The notes: generated by a model from the letters alone, not told the origin. DNA of 7,615 bases from an uncultured Eggerthellaceae bacterium (GCA_910589135.1 CAJUSL010000022.1:1-7615), one strand, 5' to 3'; shown: positions 1-5,463, numbered from the stretch's first letter. A program made the numbers and translations.

Positions 1-278
1 TGGAACTGGTAGTAGTGCTGCAGGCGGTTGGGGTTCTCGCCGTAGCGGCCGTCGGTCGGACGTCGCGAGGGCTGCACGTAGGCGGTGCGCCACGTCCCCG
101 GGCCGAGCGAGCGCAGGGTGGTGGCGGTGTGGAACGTGCCCGCGCCCACCTCGTTGTCGTAGGGCTGCACCACGACGCAGCCCTGGTCGGCCCAGTAGCG
201 CTGCAGGCGCATGATGACGTCTTGGAAGGTGGGGGCCTCCGCCGCCGGCGCCTTCCCTGTGTTGGTGTCGCTACTCAT
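1..278 (-). CDS. glyQ: Glycyl-tRNA synthetase alpha subunit, N-terminal part (runs off the window)
   Basis: Alpha subunit of the alpha2beta2 class II glycyl-tRNA synthetase, which charges tRNA-Gly in the cytoplasm; the alpha subunit carries the catalytic core. Ninety-two residues are visible and the 3' part lies beyond position 1. Family hallmarks are clear: TFQDVIMRLQRYWADQGC at residues 17-34, QPYDNEVGAGT at 38-48, and AYVQPSRRPTDGRYGENPN at 66-84, which is close to the E. coli GlyQ segment as I remember it. The first 16 residues are a short polar extension. The ATG at 276-278 is chosen because the conserved region begins soon after it and an AGGAGAG lies about 13 bases upstream, a rather long spacing. 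The gene follows lepB by 84 bases. The beta subunit gene glyS would be expected next but is outside the window. No T-box leader is visible; the gap is too short to hold one. Confidence 0.95.
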   Translation of the reverse strand, partial: MSSDTNTGKAPAAEAPTFQDVIMRLQRYWADQGCVVVQPYDNEVGAGTFHTATTLRSLGPGTWRTAYVQPSRRPTDGRYGENPNRLQHYYQF

Positions 279-334
279 GGTCGTTCTCGCACTCTCCTAT
301 CCTGCCGGCCGCCTGGCGCGGGCCGTTGCGTCCG

Positions 335-356
335 AGGCGCCCGAACCGGGGCGCCT
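335..356 (-). terminator. Perfect 8-bp hairpin between lepB and glyQ, no T-run (weak terminator or attenuator candidate)
   Basis: AGGCGCCC (335-342) and GGGCGCCT (349-356) form a perfect inverted repeat around a 6-base loop, starting 6 bases after the lepB stop on the transcribed strand. The stem is very GC-rich. The bases that follow it (CGGACGCAACG) contain no T-tract, so it is not a canonical intrinsic terminator. It may cause partial termination, stabilise the upstream mRNA end, or do nothing. No convincing promoter for glyQ is visible in the remaining gap, which argues that some read-through must occur. Confidence 0.45.
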
Positions 357-362
357 TTGCGT

Positions 363-971
363 CTATTCCAGCAAGCCGAACTGGTCGAGGGGCCAGTATA
401 CAAGCACGGCCTTCCCGCTGACGCTCGAGACGGGAACCGACCCGAAGTAGCGGGAGTCCTGCGAATTGGTGCGGTTGTCGCCCATGACCCACAGCTCGCC
501 GGAGGGGACGGTGTAGGGGTACGTGACGTCCGCGCCCCCCGTCAGCGGATAGCTGGGCTTGTCGTCGGTGTACGGCTCGAACTGACGCACGCCGTCAATG
601 TATACGTTGCCGTCGCGCAAGTCGACCGTCTGGCCCTCGGTGGCGATGACGCGCTTGATCAGCGTGCGCGAAGGGATCTCGGGGTCCTGGAAGGTGACGA
701 TCTGGCCCGGCTCGGGGTCGCCGAAGCGGTAGGACACCTTCTCGGAGAACACGAGGTCGCCCGTCATGATGGTCTCCTCCATGGAGGCCGAGGGGATCTC
801 GTAGGACTGGAACACGAAGGTGCGCAGCAGATACGACGCGACGACGATCGCGGCCAGCGTGAGCACGAGCGACAGCACCGAGCGCAAGACGCTGCGCCGC
901 GGCGCGGCCGGCGGCTCTGCGTACACGGGGGCCGGCCCCGGCTGCTGCCCGTATGGCATCTGCTCCTGCAC
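363..971 (-). CDS. lepB: Signal peptidase I (S26 family)
   Basis: Membrane-bound serine peptidase that removes signal peptides from secreted proteins on the outer face of the cytoplasmic membrane. With the GTG start at 969-971 it has 202 residues: a Pro/Gln-rich cytosolic tail (1-26), one transmembrane helix (about 31-50), then the catalytic domain. PSASMEETIMTGD (60-72) holds the nucleophile Ser63. RTLIKRV (102-108) holds the general-base Lys106. The GDNRTNSQDSRYFG box lies at 164-177. The usual Pro after SME is Glu, a variant I believe occurs in other actinobacterial enzymes. Start choice: an in-frame ATG at 1028 would add 19 residues, but that stretch has no nearby ribosome site and overlaps a hairpin, whereas GGGAAGGG lies 6 bases before the GTG. 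The gene follows trmD by 75 bases, where rplS is often found in other bacteria. Confidence 0.93.
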   Translation of the reverse strand: MQEQMPYGQQPGPAPVYAEPPAAPRRSVLRSVLSLVLTLAAIVVASYLLRTFVFQSYEIPSASMEETIMTGDLVFSEKVSYRFGDPEPGQIVTFQDPEIPSRTLIKRVIATEGQTVDLRDGNVYIDGVRQFEPYTDDKPSYPLTGGADVTYPYTVPSGELWVMGDNRTNSQDSRYFGSVPVSSVSGKAVLVYWPLDQFGLLE

Positions 972-977
972 GGCGTT

Positions 978-985
978 CCCTTCCC
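978..985 (-). promoter_or_regulatory. Ribosome binding site that decides the lepB start
   Basis: GGGAAGGG lies 6 bases upstream of the GTG at 969-971. No comparable purine run sits close before the in-frame ATG at 1028. This favours the 202-residue form of signal peptidase I over a 221-residue one. Confidence 0.6.
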
Positions 986-1003
986 TTGCTCGTTCGTCGC
1001 GAA

Positions 1004-1021
1004 GGCCGCTCGAAGGCGGCC
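1004..1021 (-). other. Short GC hairpin in the trmD-lepB gap
   Basis: GGCCGC (1004-1009) and GCGGCC (1016-1021) are perfect arms around a 6-base loop, lying between the trmD stop and the preferred lepB start. No T-run follows on the transcribed strand (TTCGCGACG), so it is at most a weak pause or processing site. Next to it, at 1026-1039, is a tandem duplication of the 7-mer TATCATG (minus strand). Each copy contains TATCAT, a 5/6 match to a -10 box, but I see no good -35 at a suitable distance. Confidence 0.3.
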
Positions 1022-1046
1022 ATGCCATGATACATGATAGAGGCGG

Positions 1047-1769
1047 CTACGGCAGCCTTCCCTGCTCCTGAAGCCGCTCGATGAGGTCGGGGCGCAGGCG
1101 CCTGGTGCGCTCGAGGCTTTCCCGGCGGCGCCACTCCTCGATGCGGGCGTGATGCCCCGAGAGAAGCACCTCGGGAACCTCCATCCCGCGGTACGCCTGG
1201 GGTCGCGTGTACTGCGGGTGCTCCAGCAGCCCGTCCGAGAACGACTCCTCGTCGGCCCCGCCCTCCGCGCCGAGCACGCCGGGCAGCTTGCGCACGACGG
1301 CGTCGATGACCACCATCGAGGCCAGCTCGCCGCTCGTCAGCACGTAGTCGCCCAGCGACACGACCTCGTCGGCCAGCGCATAGACGCGCTCGTCGATGCC
1401 CTCGTAGTGGCCGCAGACGAACACGAGGCGGTCGCGCATGGCGAACTCGCGCGCGCAGGCGTCGTCGAAGCGGCGCCCCTGCGGGGCCATCATCACGACG
1501 GTGGCGTCCCCGTGCGGACCGGGAAGCGAGCCTTCGGCAACGCCCAGCACCGCCTCGAGCGACTCGAAGATGGGCTCGCACTTCATCACGAGCCCGATGC
1601 CGCCGCCGTAGGGGTAGTCGTCGGTGGTGCGGTGGCGGTCGTAGGTCCAGTCGCGCAGGTCGTGCGCATGGAACTCGAGGATGCCCTTCTCCTGGGCGCG
1701 CTTCATCATCGACTCGCCCATCACCGAGGAGAACATCCCCGGGAAGGTGGATATGGTGTCGACCCTCAC
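1047..1769 (-). CDS. trmD: tRNA (guanine37-N1)-methyltransferase
   Basis: SAM-dependent SPOUT (trefoil-knot) enzyme that makes m1G37 next to the anticodon of tRNAs reading CNN and some other codons, preventing +1 frameshifting; it acts as a homodimer in the cytosol. The 240-residue length is normal. Visible motifs are STFPGMF (7-13), PYGGGIGLVMKCEP (53-66), CGHYEGIDERV (119-129) and SLGDYVLTSGE (138-148), the last two forming the knotted SAM site. The interdomain segment FSDGLLEHPQYTRP (177-190) contains Asp179, which corresponds to the proposed catalytic Asp. The first glycine-rich motif differs slightly from the usual PYGGGPGMVMKPEP (Ile, Leu and Cys at three positions). The GTG start at 1767-1769 overlaps the rimM stop by four bases (GTGA), indicating translational coupling. 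Confidence 0.97.
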   Translation of the reverse strand: MRVDTISTFPGMFSSVMGESMMKRAQEKGILEFHAHDLRDWTYDRHRTTDDYPYGGGIGLVMKCEPIFESLEAVLGVAEGSLPGPHGDATVVMMAPQGRRFDDACAREFAMRDRLVFVCGHYEGIDERVYALADEVVSLGDYVLTSGELASMVVIDAVVRKLPGVLGAEGGADEESFSDGLLEHPQYTRPQAYRGMEVPEVLLSGHHARIEEWRRRESLERTRRLRPDLIERLQEQGRLP

Positions 1770-2302
1770 AGCTCGAACAGCCCTTCTGGCAGGTCGAGCA
1801 CGAGATGGCGCGCGCCGGCGTCCGCCTCCGCCACGAACTCGTCGACGAACGGAACCAGGTGCTCGCCGTGCCCGTCATCCGCTATCGTGACCGCGAGAAG
1901 CGTCTGGCCCGGCATCCGGCGCACGTCCGCCACCGCCCCGCACAGCCCGGACCGCCTGTCTTCGAACGTCCAGCCGACGAGCCCGGGCGCACCGGCCGGG
2001 GCCGCCTCTTCGAGCCGTGCCGCGTCGACGTCGTCGGCGGCGACCAGGCAGTGACAGCCCGCCAGCATGTCGGCGACGTGCGCGTCGTCGACGCCGGCGA
2101 GCGACACGATCGCGGAATCGCCCGAAACCGGGCGCACGGAGCGCACCTCGGCCGTGCGGGGCGCGTCGATGACCGGAGGAACCAGATGCACGCGCATCCC
2201 CTCCTCCAACAAGAAAGGAAGGCTTGCCGTCGCAGTGACGGCGAGCCTTCCATCGAGGTTCTTCCTGCCAGTTATCCTGGCGGCGTCTATGTAGCGCTGC
2301 AC
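1766..2302 (-). CDS. rimM: Ribosome maturation factor RimM
   Basis: Assists late 30S subunit assembly, binding uS19 and helping the 16S rRNA 3' head domain mature. The 178 residues fit the family (about 165-185). The N-terminal barrel domain spans about 1-88, with a degenerate G-x5-G glycine pattern (Gly12 to Gly18), EEGMRVHLV (33-41) and the LAGVDDAHVADMLAGC segment (68-83). The C-terminal PRC-barrel domain spans about 106-178, with the typical HLVPFVDEFV (148-157) and terminal LDLPEGLFEL (169-178). The N-terminal half is divergent compared with textbook RimM. The GTG start at 2300-2302 lies 6 bases after the khpA stop and has no strong ribosome site of its own, so coupling is likely. Codons 18-29 encode a long hairpin, listed separately, that may limit expression. 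Confidence 0.9.
   Translation of the reverse strand: MQRYIDAARITGRKNLDGRLAVTATASLPFLLEEGMRVHLVPPVIDAPRTAEVRSVRPVSGDSAIVSLAGVDDAHVADMLAGCHCLVAADDVDAARLEEAAPAGAPGLVGWTFEDRRSGLCGAVADVRRMPGQTLLAVTIADDGHGEHLVPFVDEFVAEADAGARHLVLDLPEGLFEL
2211..2251 (-). terminator. Intragenic terminator-like hairpin with T-rich tail inside rimM
   Basis: Two 15-base arms (2237-2251 and 2217-2231) form an inverted repeat with 14 of 15 positions paired around a 5-base loop (2232-2236). The single mismatch is C:A in the sense transcript and G:U in the antisense one. On the rimM strand the stem is followed directly by TTTCTTGTT, the layout of an intrinsic terminator. It starts 51 bases into rimM and covers codons 18-29. 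It could act as an attenuator that lowers rimM-trmD-lepB relative to rpsP-khpA, or as an mRNA fold that limits rimM translation. I recall that in E. coli, rimM and trmD are expressed well below the ribosomal protein genes of the same operon, partly because of mRNA folding early in rimM. The structure is seen in the sequence; the function is inference. Confidence 0.5.
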
Positions 2303-2308
2303 GCCGGG

Positions 2309-2563
2309 CTAGTCGTCGAGGAGCTCGACGTCGACGTTAAGCCCCTTGCGGGTCGCGGCGGCGCGGACGAGGGTGCGGATCGACTTGATGACGCGGCCCT
2401 GCCTGCCGATCACCTTTCCGGCGTCGTCGGGGTTCACGGCGACTTCGATCAGGACGTCGGACCCCTCCTGCGAGGCCGTGACCTCCAGCTCGGAAGGCAC
2501 GTCGACGAGCGGAGAGACGACCTCCTCGACGAGACCGCGGAGCTCTTCGGCCGAGGTCGACAT
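2309..2563 (-). CDS. khpA: KH-domain RNA-binding protein KhpA (YlqC family)
   Basis: Small cytosolic RNA-binding protein consisting of a single type II KH domain. In Gram-positives KhpA pairs with KhpB (Jag/EloR) as a broad RNA chaperone linked to cell elongation and division. It has 84 residues, the usual length. The N-terminal helix LRGLVEEVVSPLVD (8-21) is typical, and the RNA-gripping GxxG loop is Gly53-Arg-Gln-Gly56 within GKVIGRQGRVIKSIRTLVRAAA (49-70). The ATG at 2561-2563 starts 3 bases after the rpsP stop, with a purine-rich AAGGCGGAAG in the rpsP 3' end as the likely ribosome site. Its place between rpsP and rimM is the standard arrangement in Gram-positive bacteria. Confidence 0.95.
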   Translation of the reverse strand: MSTSAEELRGLVEEVVSPLVDVPSELEVTASQEGSDVLIEVAVNPDDAGKVIGRQGRVIKSIRTLVRAAATRKGLNVDVELLDD

Positions 2564-2566
2564 GGC

Positions 2567-2809
2567 TTACGCTTCCGCCTTCGTCTGGTTGTAGAGGCGG
2601 GCGACCGTGTCGGACATCTGGGCGCCGTCGCCGATCCACTTCTGCATCTTCTCCTCGTCGAACTGGATGAGCTTCGGGTTGGAGAGCGGGTTGTAGCGGC
2701 CGACCTCGTCGATGAACTTGCCGTCGCGGGGGCAACGGGAATCGGAGACGACCACGCGATAGTACGGACGCTTCTTCGCACCGTGGCGGGCAAGGCGAAT
2801 CTTAACCAT
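2567..2809 (-). CDS. rpsP: 30S ribosomal protein bS16
   Basis: Bacteria-specific small-subunit protein that binds the 5' domain of 16S rRNA early in 30S assembly. The 80 residues match the family length. It begins MVKIRLARHGAKKRPYYRVV (1-20), followed by SDSRCPRDGKFIDEVGRYNP (22-41), both hallmark segments. The C-terminal half (DEEKMQKWIGDGAQMSDTVA, 51-70) is also typical. The open frame extends 8 codons further upstream (to 2833). The ATG at 2807-2809 is preferred because AAAGGAG sits 9 bases before it and bS16 proteins start at MVKIRL. It is the first gene of the rpsP-khpA-rimM-trmD unit and has its own promoter candidate upstream. Confidence 0.97.
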   Translation of the reverse strand: MVKIRLARHGAKKRPYYRVVVSDSRCPRDGKFIDEVGRYNPLSNPKLIQFDEEKMQKWIGDGAQMSDTVARLYNQTKAEA

Positions 2810-2818
2810 GAAGTAATG

Positions 2819-2825
2819 CTCCTTT
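2819..2825 (-). promoter_or_regulatory. Ribosome binding site that decides the rpsP start
   Basis: AAAGGAG lies 9 bases upstream of the ATG at 2807-2809. It falls inside the 8-codon extension of the open frame, so the upstream ATG at 2833 is very unlikely to be used. Confidence 0.75.
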
Positions 2826-2855
2826 ACGTGCAATGAATGAAAACAGCAGCTATCT

Positions 2856-2883
2856 ATCTTAGCCGAACCGGCGCTATTTGCAA
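2856..2883 (-). promoter_or_regulatory. Probable sigma-70-type promoter of the rpsP operon
   Basis: On the minus strand TTGCAA (2878-2883, 4/6 match to a -35 box) and TAAGAT (2856-2861, 4/6 match to a -10 box) are separated by 16 bases. Transcription would start near 2849, leaving a leader of about 40 bases that includes the rpsP ribosome site. The stretch from about 2810 to 2880 is visibly more AT-rich than its surroundings, as expected for a promoter. The -35 box overlaps the last codons of the upstream membrane-protein gene (stop at 2874-2876), so that gene and this promoter share sequence. A small GCCG/CGGC stem lies in the spacer. Confidence 0.5.
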
Positions 2884-3611
2884 GTACGGCGGCGCAGCAC
2901 GGCGCCGAGTGCTGCCGACAGCGCGGACAACGCCAGCGAGAGCGCGAGCCACACGGCCCCCATGCCCGCCCAGAACGGCTCGGGCAGCATGGTGATCAGC
3001 AGCGAGTCCGCCGGAAACGTCCACGTCCCCTCGGCGAAGAACAGCGAGTGGATGGCGTCGAAGAAGCCGTCGAAGGACACGAGCGCGCAGACGGCGACGG
3101 CGAGCAGCGCGACGCAGGCCGCCAGGCCGCCGGCGAAAAGCATGTTCGCGACCGTGCGCGCGCCGAACATCCTGAAGCCGGCGAACAGCAGGAAGGCGGC
3201 GATGGCGGCGATGCCGAGGATGGGCATCATGAGCCTTTCCGCCACGTCGTTCACGTCGTCGAGGTGGGCGACCTGTTCGCGGTCGACCGAGTACTGGACG
3301 GGGGCGTCGAGGATGTCCACCTCGGTGGCGTAGGGCGTTGCGGCCTGCTCGTTCATCGACCGCAGCGCGTCCTCATAGGCGGCGAGGTCGTGCGAGCCGA
3401 AGGAGTAGTCGCGCGTGGCGAGCGCCCCTTCCACCAGCTGCTCCTTGTCGAAGGGCGACGCCGCGTCGTCGACGGTGGCGTAGGCGACCTTCTCGGCTAT
3501 GAAGGGGACGCCCGCGCAGGACGCGTACCCGACCCCGATGTAGGTGGCGGCGAGGAACAGCGCCCCGAGCACCGTCATGAAGGCCCGCTGGCCGCCCTTG
3601 CCCTTCGTCAC
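2874..3611 (-). CDS. DUF1461/TIGR01906 integral membrane protein (Lit-like lipoprotein transacylase candidate)
   Basis: A 245-residue protein with four predicted membrane helices (about 11-31, 127-148, 154-180 and 212-239). A large loop (32-126) lies between helices 1 and 2, and a short loop (181-211) between helices 3 and 4. Conserved family segments are EQVAHLDDVNDV (112-123) and FDGFFDAIHSLFF (180-192) followed by the TWTFPADSLL region (196-205). As I recall, this family includes Lit, the lipoprotein intramolecular transacylase that moves an acyl chain to the lipoprotein N-terminus to give the lyso form, using two conserved histidines. His116 and His188 fit that pair, and the topology places both on the same, probably outer, face. 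The GTG start at 3609-3611 is supported by GGAG 5 bases upstream and by a GTGA overlap with the ATP-grasp stop in the adjacent frame. As given, however, the frame is open upstream into the ATP-grasp gene. The family call is firm; the Lit function is inferred. Confidence 0.8.
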   Translation of the reverse strand: MTKGKGGQRAFMTVLGALFLAATYIGVGYASCAGVPFIAEKVAYATVDDAASPFDKEQLVEGALATRDYSFGSHDLAAYEDALRSMNEQAATPYATEVDILDAPVQYSVDREQVAHLDDVNDVAERLMMPILGIAAIAAFLLFAGFRMFGARTVANMLFAGGLAACVALLAVAVCALVSFDGFFDAIHSLFFAEGTWTFPADSLLITMLPEPFWAGMGAVWLALSLALSALSAALGAVLRRRTCK

Positions 3612-4994
3612 GGGAGCTCCAGCCCGCACTGCACGTCGGCGTCGACCCACAGGGTGGCTGCCCTCGTGCTGCTTGCTGATGACCGGATGCGGCCCCAGGC
3701 GGCTGAAGACGCCCTGGAAGCGGCCGTTGTACAGATAGAGCCCGTTCAGGTTGTTGTACAGGCGGGGACTCCATTCCACCGCGCCGTCGGGCGCATCGTC
3801 GATGCCCGCGTCGGGCGGCAGCGTCTCCGTCTTGAAGGGCCTGACGTAGCGCTGCACGATGAACGGATAGCCCGCGCGCCCGTTCGCGAACCCGTCGACG
3901 AGGCGCTCCCACTCGCCTTGGCCGACCTCGCAGCCCGCGTACACGTTGTCGGCGCCGTAGTGGTCGGACGGCTTGATGATCCATTCGTCCTTGTTGGCCC
4001 TGACCTGGCCGACGTTGACGAAGCGGTCGTCGAGGAAGTCGGTCTGAGGCAGCGCCTGCTCGAGGAAGGACACCTCCTCGGCCTCGAGGAACGAGAGCGT
4101 CTCGTCCTTCATCAGCACGTCGAAGATCTGCTTGTCGTGGACGATGTGCCCCGCGAAGCTGCCGATCAGCGCGACCTTCTCGGCCTCGACGGCACAGATG
4201 AGGTCCTGCGAGTCGTCCCAGAACTCGAGCACGTCGTTGGTGACGCAGCGGCGCCAGATGGCGTCGATCCGCTCGCCGTCCGGGCCGCGCAGCGCCTCGC
4301 CGTCGAAGTCGAGCTCGCGCACGTCGCACACGCAGCACGGCACGCCGCGGCGCGCGAACAGCTCGGCGAAGACGCGGAACTCGTCCACCACGCCGTTCTC
4401 GAGGTAGTCGCAGATGGCGAAGCGGGGCTGCTCGACCTTGTGCACGTAGGTGCCGTAGATCGCCAGGAACTCGTCCACCCACGGCTCGAACAGGTCGCAT
4501 CCGACGACGCGGTGGCCTTCGCGGAAGGCCGCGAGCGTCTGCGAGCCCGCGATGGAGTTGGTGATCTCGCGGTTCTCGTTCATGCCGGCCGACCCGTCGC
4601 CGTTGAACTCGCAGAACTTCACATCGAAGGTGTCCTCGTTTATGAAGGTGTCGATGCGGGCGAACGGCAGCAGCGCGTCGTAGCCCCGCGGCAGCAGGAT
4701 GAGCCTGCGCAGCCGCTCGTCGAAGTCGAACAGGCGGCGGTAGTCCTCGTCGTCGAGGTAGCGCTGCATCACCTTGCACAGGATGCGGTGCGTCGTCTCG
4801 GAGGCCGCCTTCATCGCGTCGTAGGTGCGCTGGCCGAAGAGCCTCGGAACGAACGAGCAGGCGACCACCTCGTGGTGCACGATGGCGGTGGAGCCCTCCA
4901 TGTAGTCGAAGGCGCGCCTCCTGTCGTCGACGGCGCCGTCCAGCTCGTCGATGATGTCGAAGTACTCGGATGTGTAGTCGGCGTTGGAAGCCAC
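3608..4994 (-). CDS. ATP-grasp ligase-like protein (glutathionylspermidine-synthase-like), frame broken near its 3' end
   Basis: An uncharacterised protein of about 461 residues that resembles circularly permuted ATP-grasp enzymes, which join a carboxylate to an amine using ATP. The substrate is unknown and I do not claim glutathionylspermidine synthesis. Motifs are DTFDVKFCEFNGDGSAGMNE (121-140), HDKQIFDVLMKDE (286-298), WIIKPSDHYGADNVYAG (338-354; Lys341 likely contacts ATP), FIVQRYVRP (378-386) and NGLYLYNGRFQGVFSRLG (417-434). There is no signal peptide or membrane segment, so it is probably cytosolic. The GTG start at 4992-4994 has AAAGGA 5 bases upstream; the open frame before it is thioesterase sequence out of frame. 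After codon 444 (3663-3665) the given frame turns into an Arg-rich stretch. One base over, it reads AATLWVDADVQCGLELP and stops at 3608-3610, overlapping the next start by GTGA. I therefore infer a one-base insertion or two-base deletion there. Read literally, the frame is a 706-codon fusion from 4994 to 2874. Confidence 0.72.
3659..3665 (-). other. Probable frameshift point between the ATP-grasp and membrane-protein genes
   Basis: On the coding strand the bases are GAGGGCA. Read as given, translation continues HEG then SHPVGRRRRAV. Skipping one G gives HE then AATLWVDADV and a stop that overlaps the next gene's start by four bases. A single extra G in a GG/GGG run, or loss of one GC from GGGCGCAGCC, would explain it. 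No slippery heptamer or RF2-type stop is present, so programmed shifting is not supported. Confidence 0.6.
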
Positions 4995-5007
4995 GGTGGT
5001 CCTTTCG

Positions 5008-5463
5008 TCAGGCCGGGTGGTAGCAGGTAGTGACCACCCTGGCGATGTGCTCGCCCATGTCGTCGGTGACATCGATAGTGTAGAAGCCCACCTTGCGCCC
5101 GGTGCGGTCCACGTCGCAGGTTGCAACCAGCTTGTTGCCCTCGGTCCCCTTCATGAACTCGATGGTGCTGGAAAGCGACACCGAGCTGGAGGCGCCGCAA
5201 AGGCTCGCGGCGGCGAACGCGTAGTCGGCCAGCGTGAAGACGGCGCCTCCCATGACGCGCCCCTTGGCGTTCAGGTGCTTCGCGGGGTCGATGTCCATCT
5301 CGGCGACGCCGTGCCCCTTCCACGCCTCAACGATGCGGCAGTCCGCCTGACGGTAGGCGAAGGTGTCGTTCCTGAAGAAGGCGTCTATCTGGTCGGGCGT
5401 GGGACGCTCGGGAAGGCCGCCCACCTGGCAGGCGTCCGCCGGCGCCTCGAAAGAGCCCGTCAC
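5008..5463 (-). CDS. PaaI-family hotdog-fold acyl-CoA thioesterase
   Basis: Predicted cytosolic thioesterase that hydrolyses acyl- or aryl-CoA thioesters; the substrate is not evident. It has 151 residues, comprising a 30-residue lead-in followed by a single hotdog domain. The signature HLNAKGRVMGGAVFTLADYA spans 63-82. Asn65, Gly68, the Gly72-Gly73 pair at the start of the central helix and the acidic Asp80 are present. The position usually occupied by His in HGG is Met71, a variant I believe occurs in other Gram-positive members. The second half (TIEFMKGTEGNKLVATCDV, 100-118) and the late strand HIARVVTTCY (139-148) complete the fold. The GTG start at 5461-5463 overlaps the gltX stop by four bases (GTGA), so translation is probably coupled. 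The ATP-grasp gene starts 13 bases after its stop. PaaI is the family name only; no phenylacetate pathway genes are nearby. Confidence 0.88.
   Translation of the reverse strand: MTGSFEAPADACQVGGLPERPTPDQIDAFFRNDTFAYRQADCRIVEAWKGHGVAEMDIDPAKHLNAKGRVMGGAVFTLADYAFAAASLCGASSSVSLSSTIEFMKGTEGNKLVATCDVDRTGRKVGFYTIDVTDDMGEHIARVVTTCYHPA

Noticed and set aside
279..362. Possible T-box leader upstream of glyQ
   Set aside because: The gap is only 84 bases, has no T-box consensus sequence, and has no specifier stem that I can draw.
595..1878. Minus-strand open frame of 427 codons across trmD and lepB in another frame
   Set aside because: The product is Arg/Ala/Gly-rich and overlaps trmD and lepB, whose motifs are in the other frames.
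1805..2836. Plus-strand open frame of 343 codons opposite rimM, khpA and rpsP
   Set aside because: It lies antisense to three well-recognised genes, has a low-complexity composition, and shows no ribosome site or family resemblance.
3655..3670. Programmed ribosomal frameshift joining or ending the ATP-grasp gene
   Set aside because: There is no slippery heptamer, no RF2-like CTT TGA site and no evident downstream stimulator. A simple indel explains the data better.
4514..4530. 7-bp inverted repeat (GGCCTTC/GAAGGCC, 3-base loop) inside the ATP-grasp gene
   Set aside because: It is short, has no T-run, and is of a size expected by chance in GC-rich coding DNA.
3048..5030. Very long plus-strand open frame (660 codons) opposite the ATP-grasp and membrane-protein genes
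   Set aside because: It is a codon-bias shadow of the minus-strand genes in high-GC DNA. Its product is Val/Ala/Arg/His-rich with no recognisable domain, and the opposing genes have clear family motifs.
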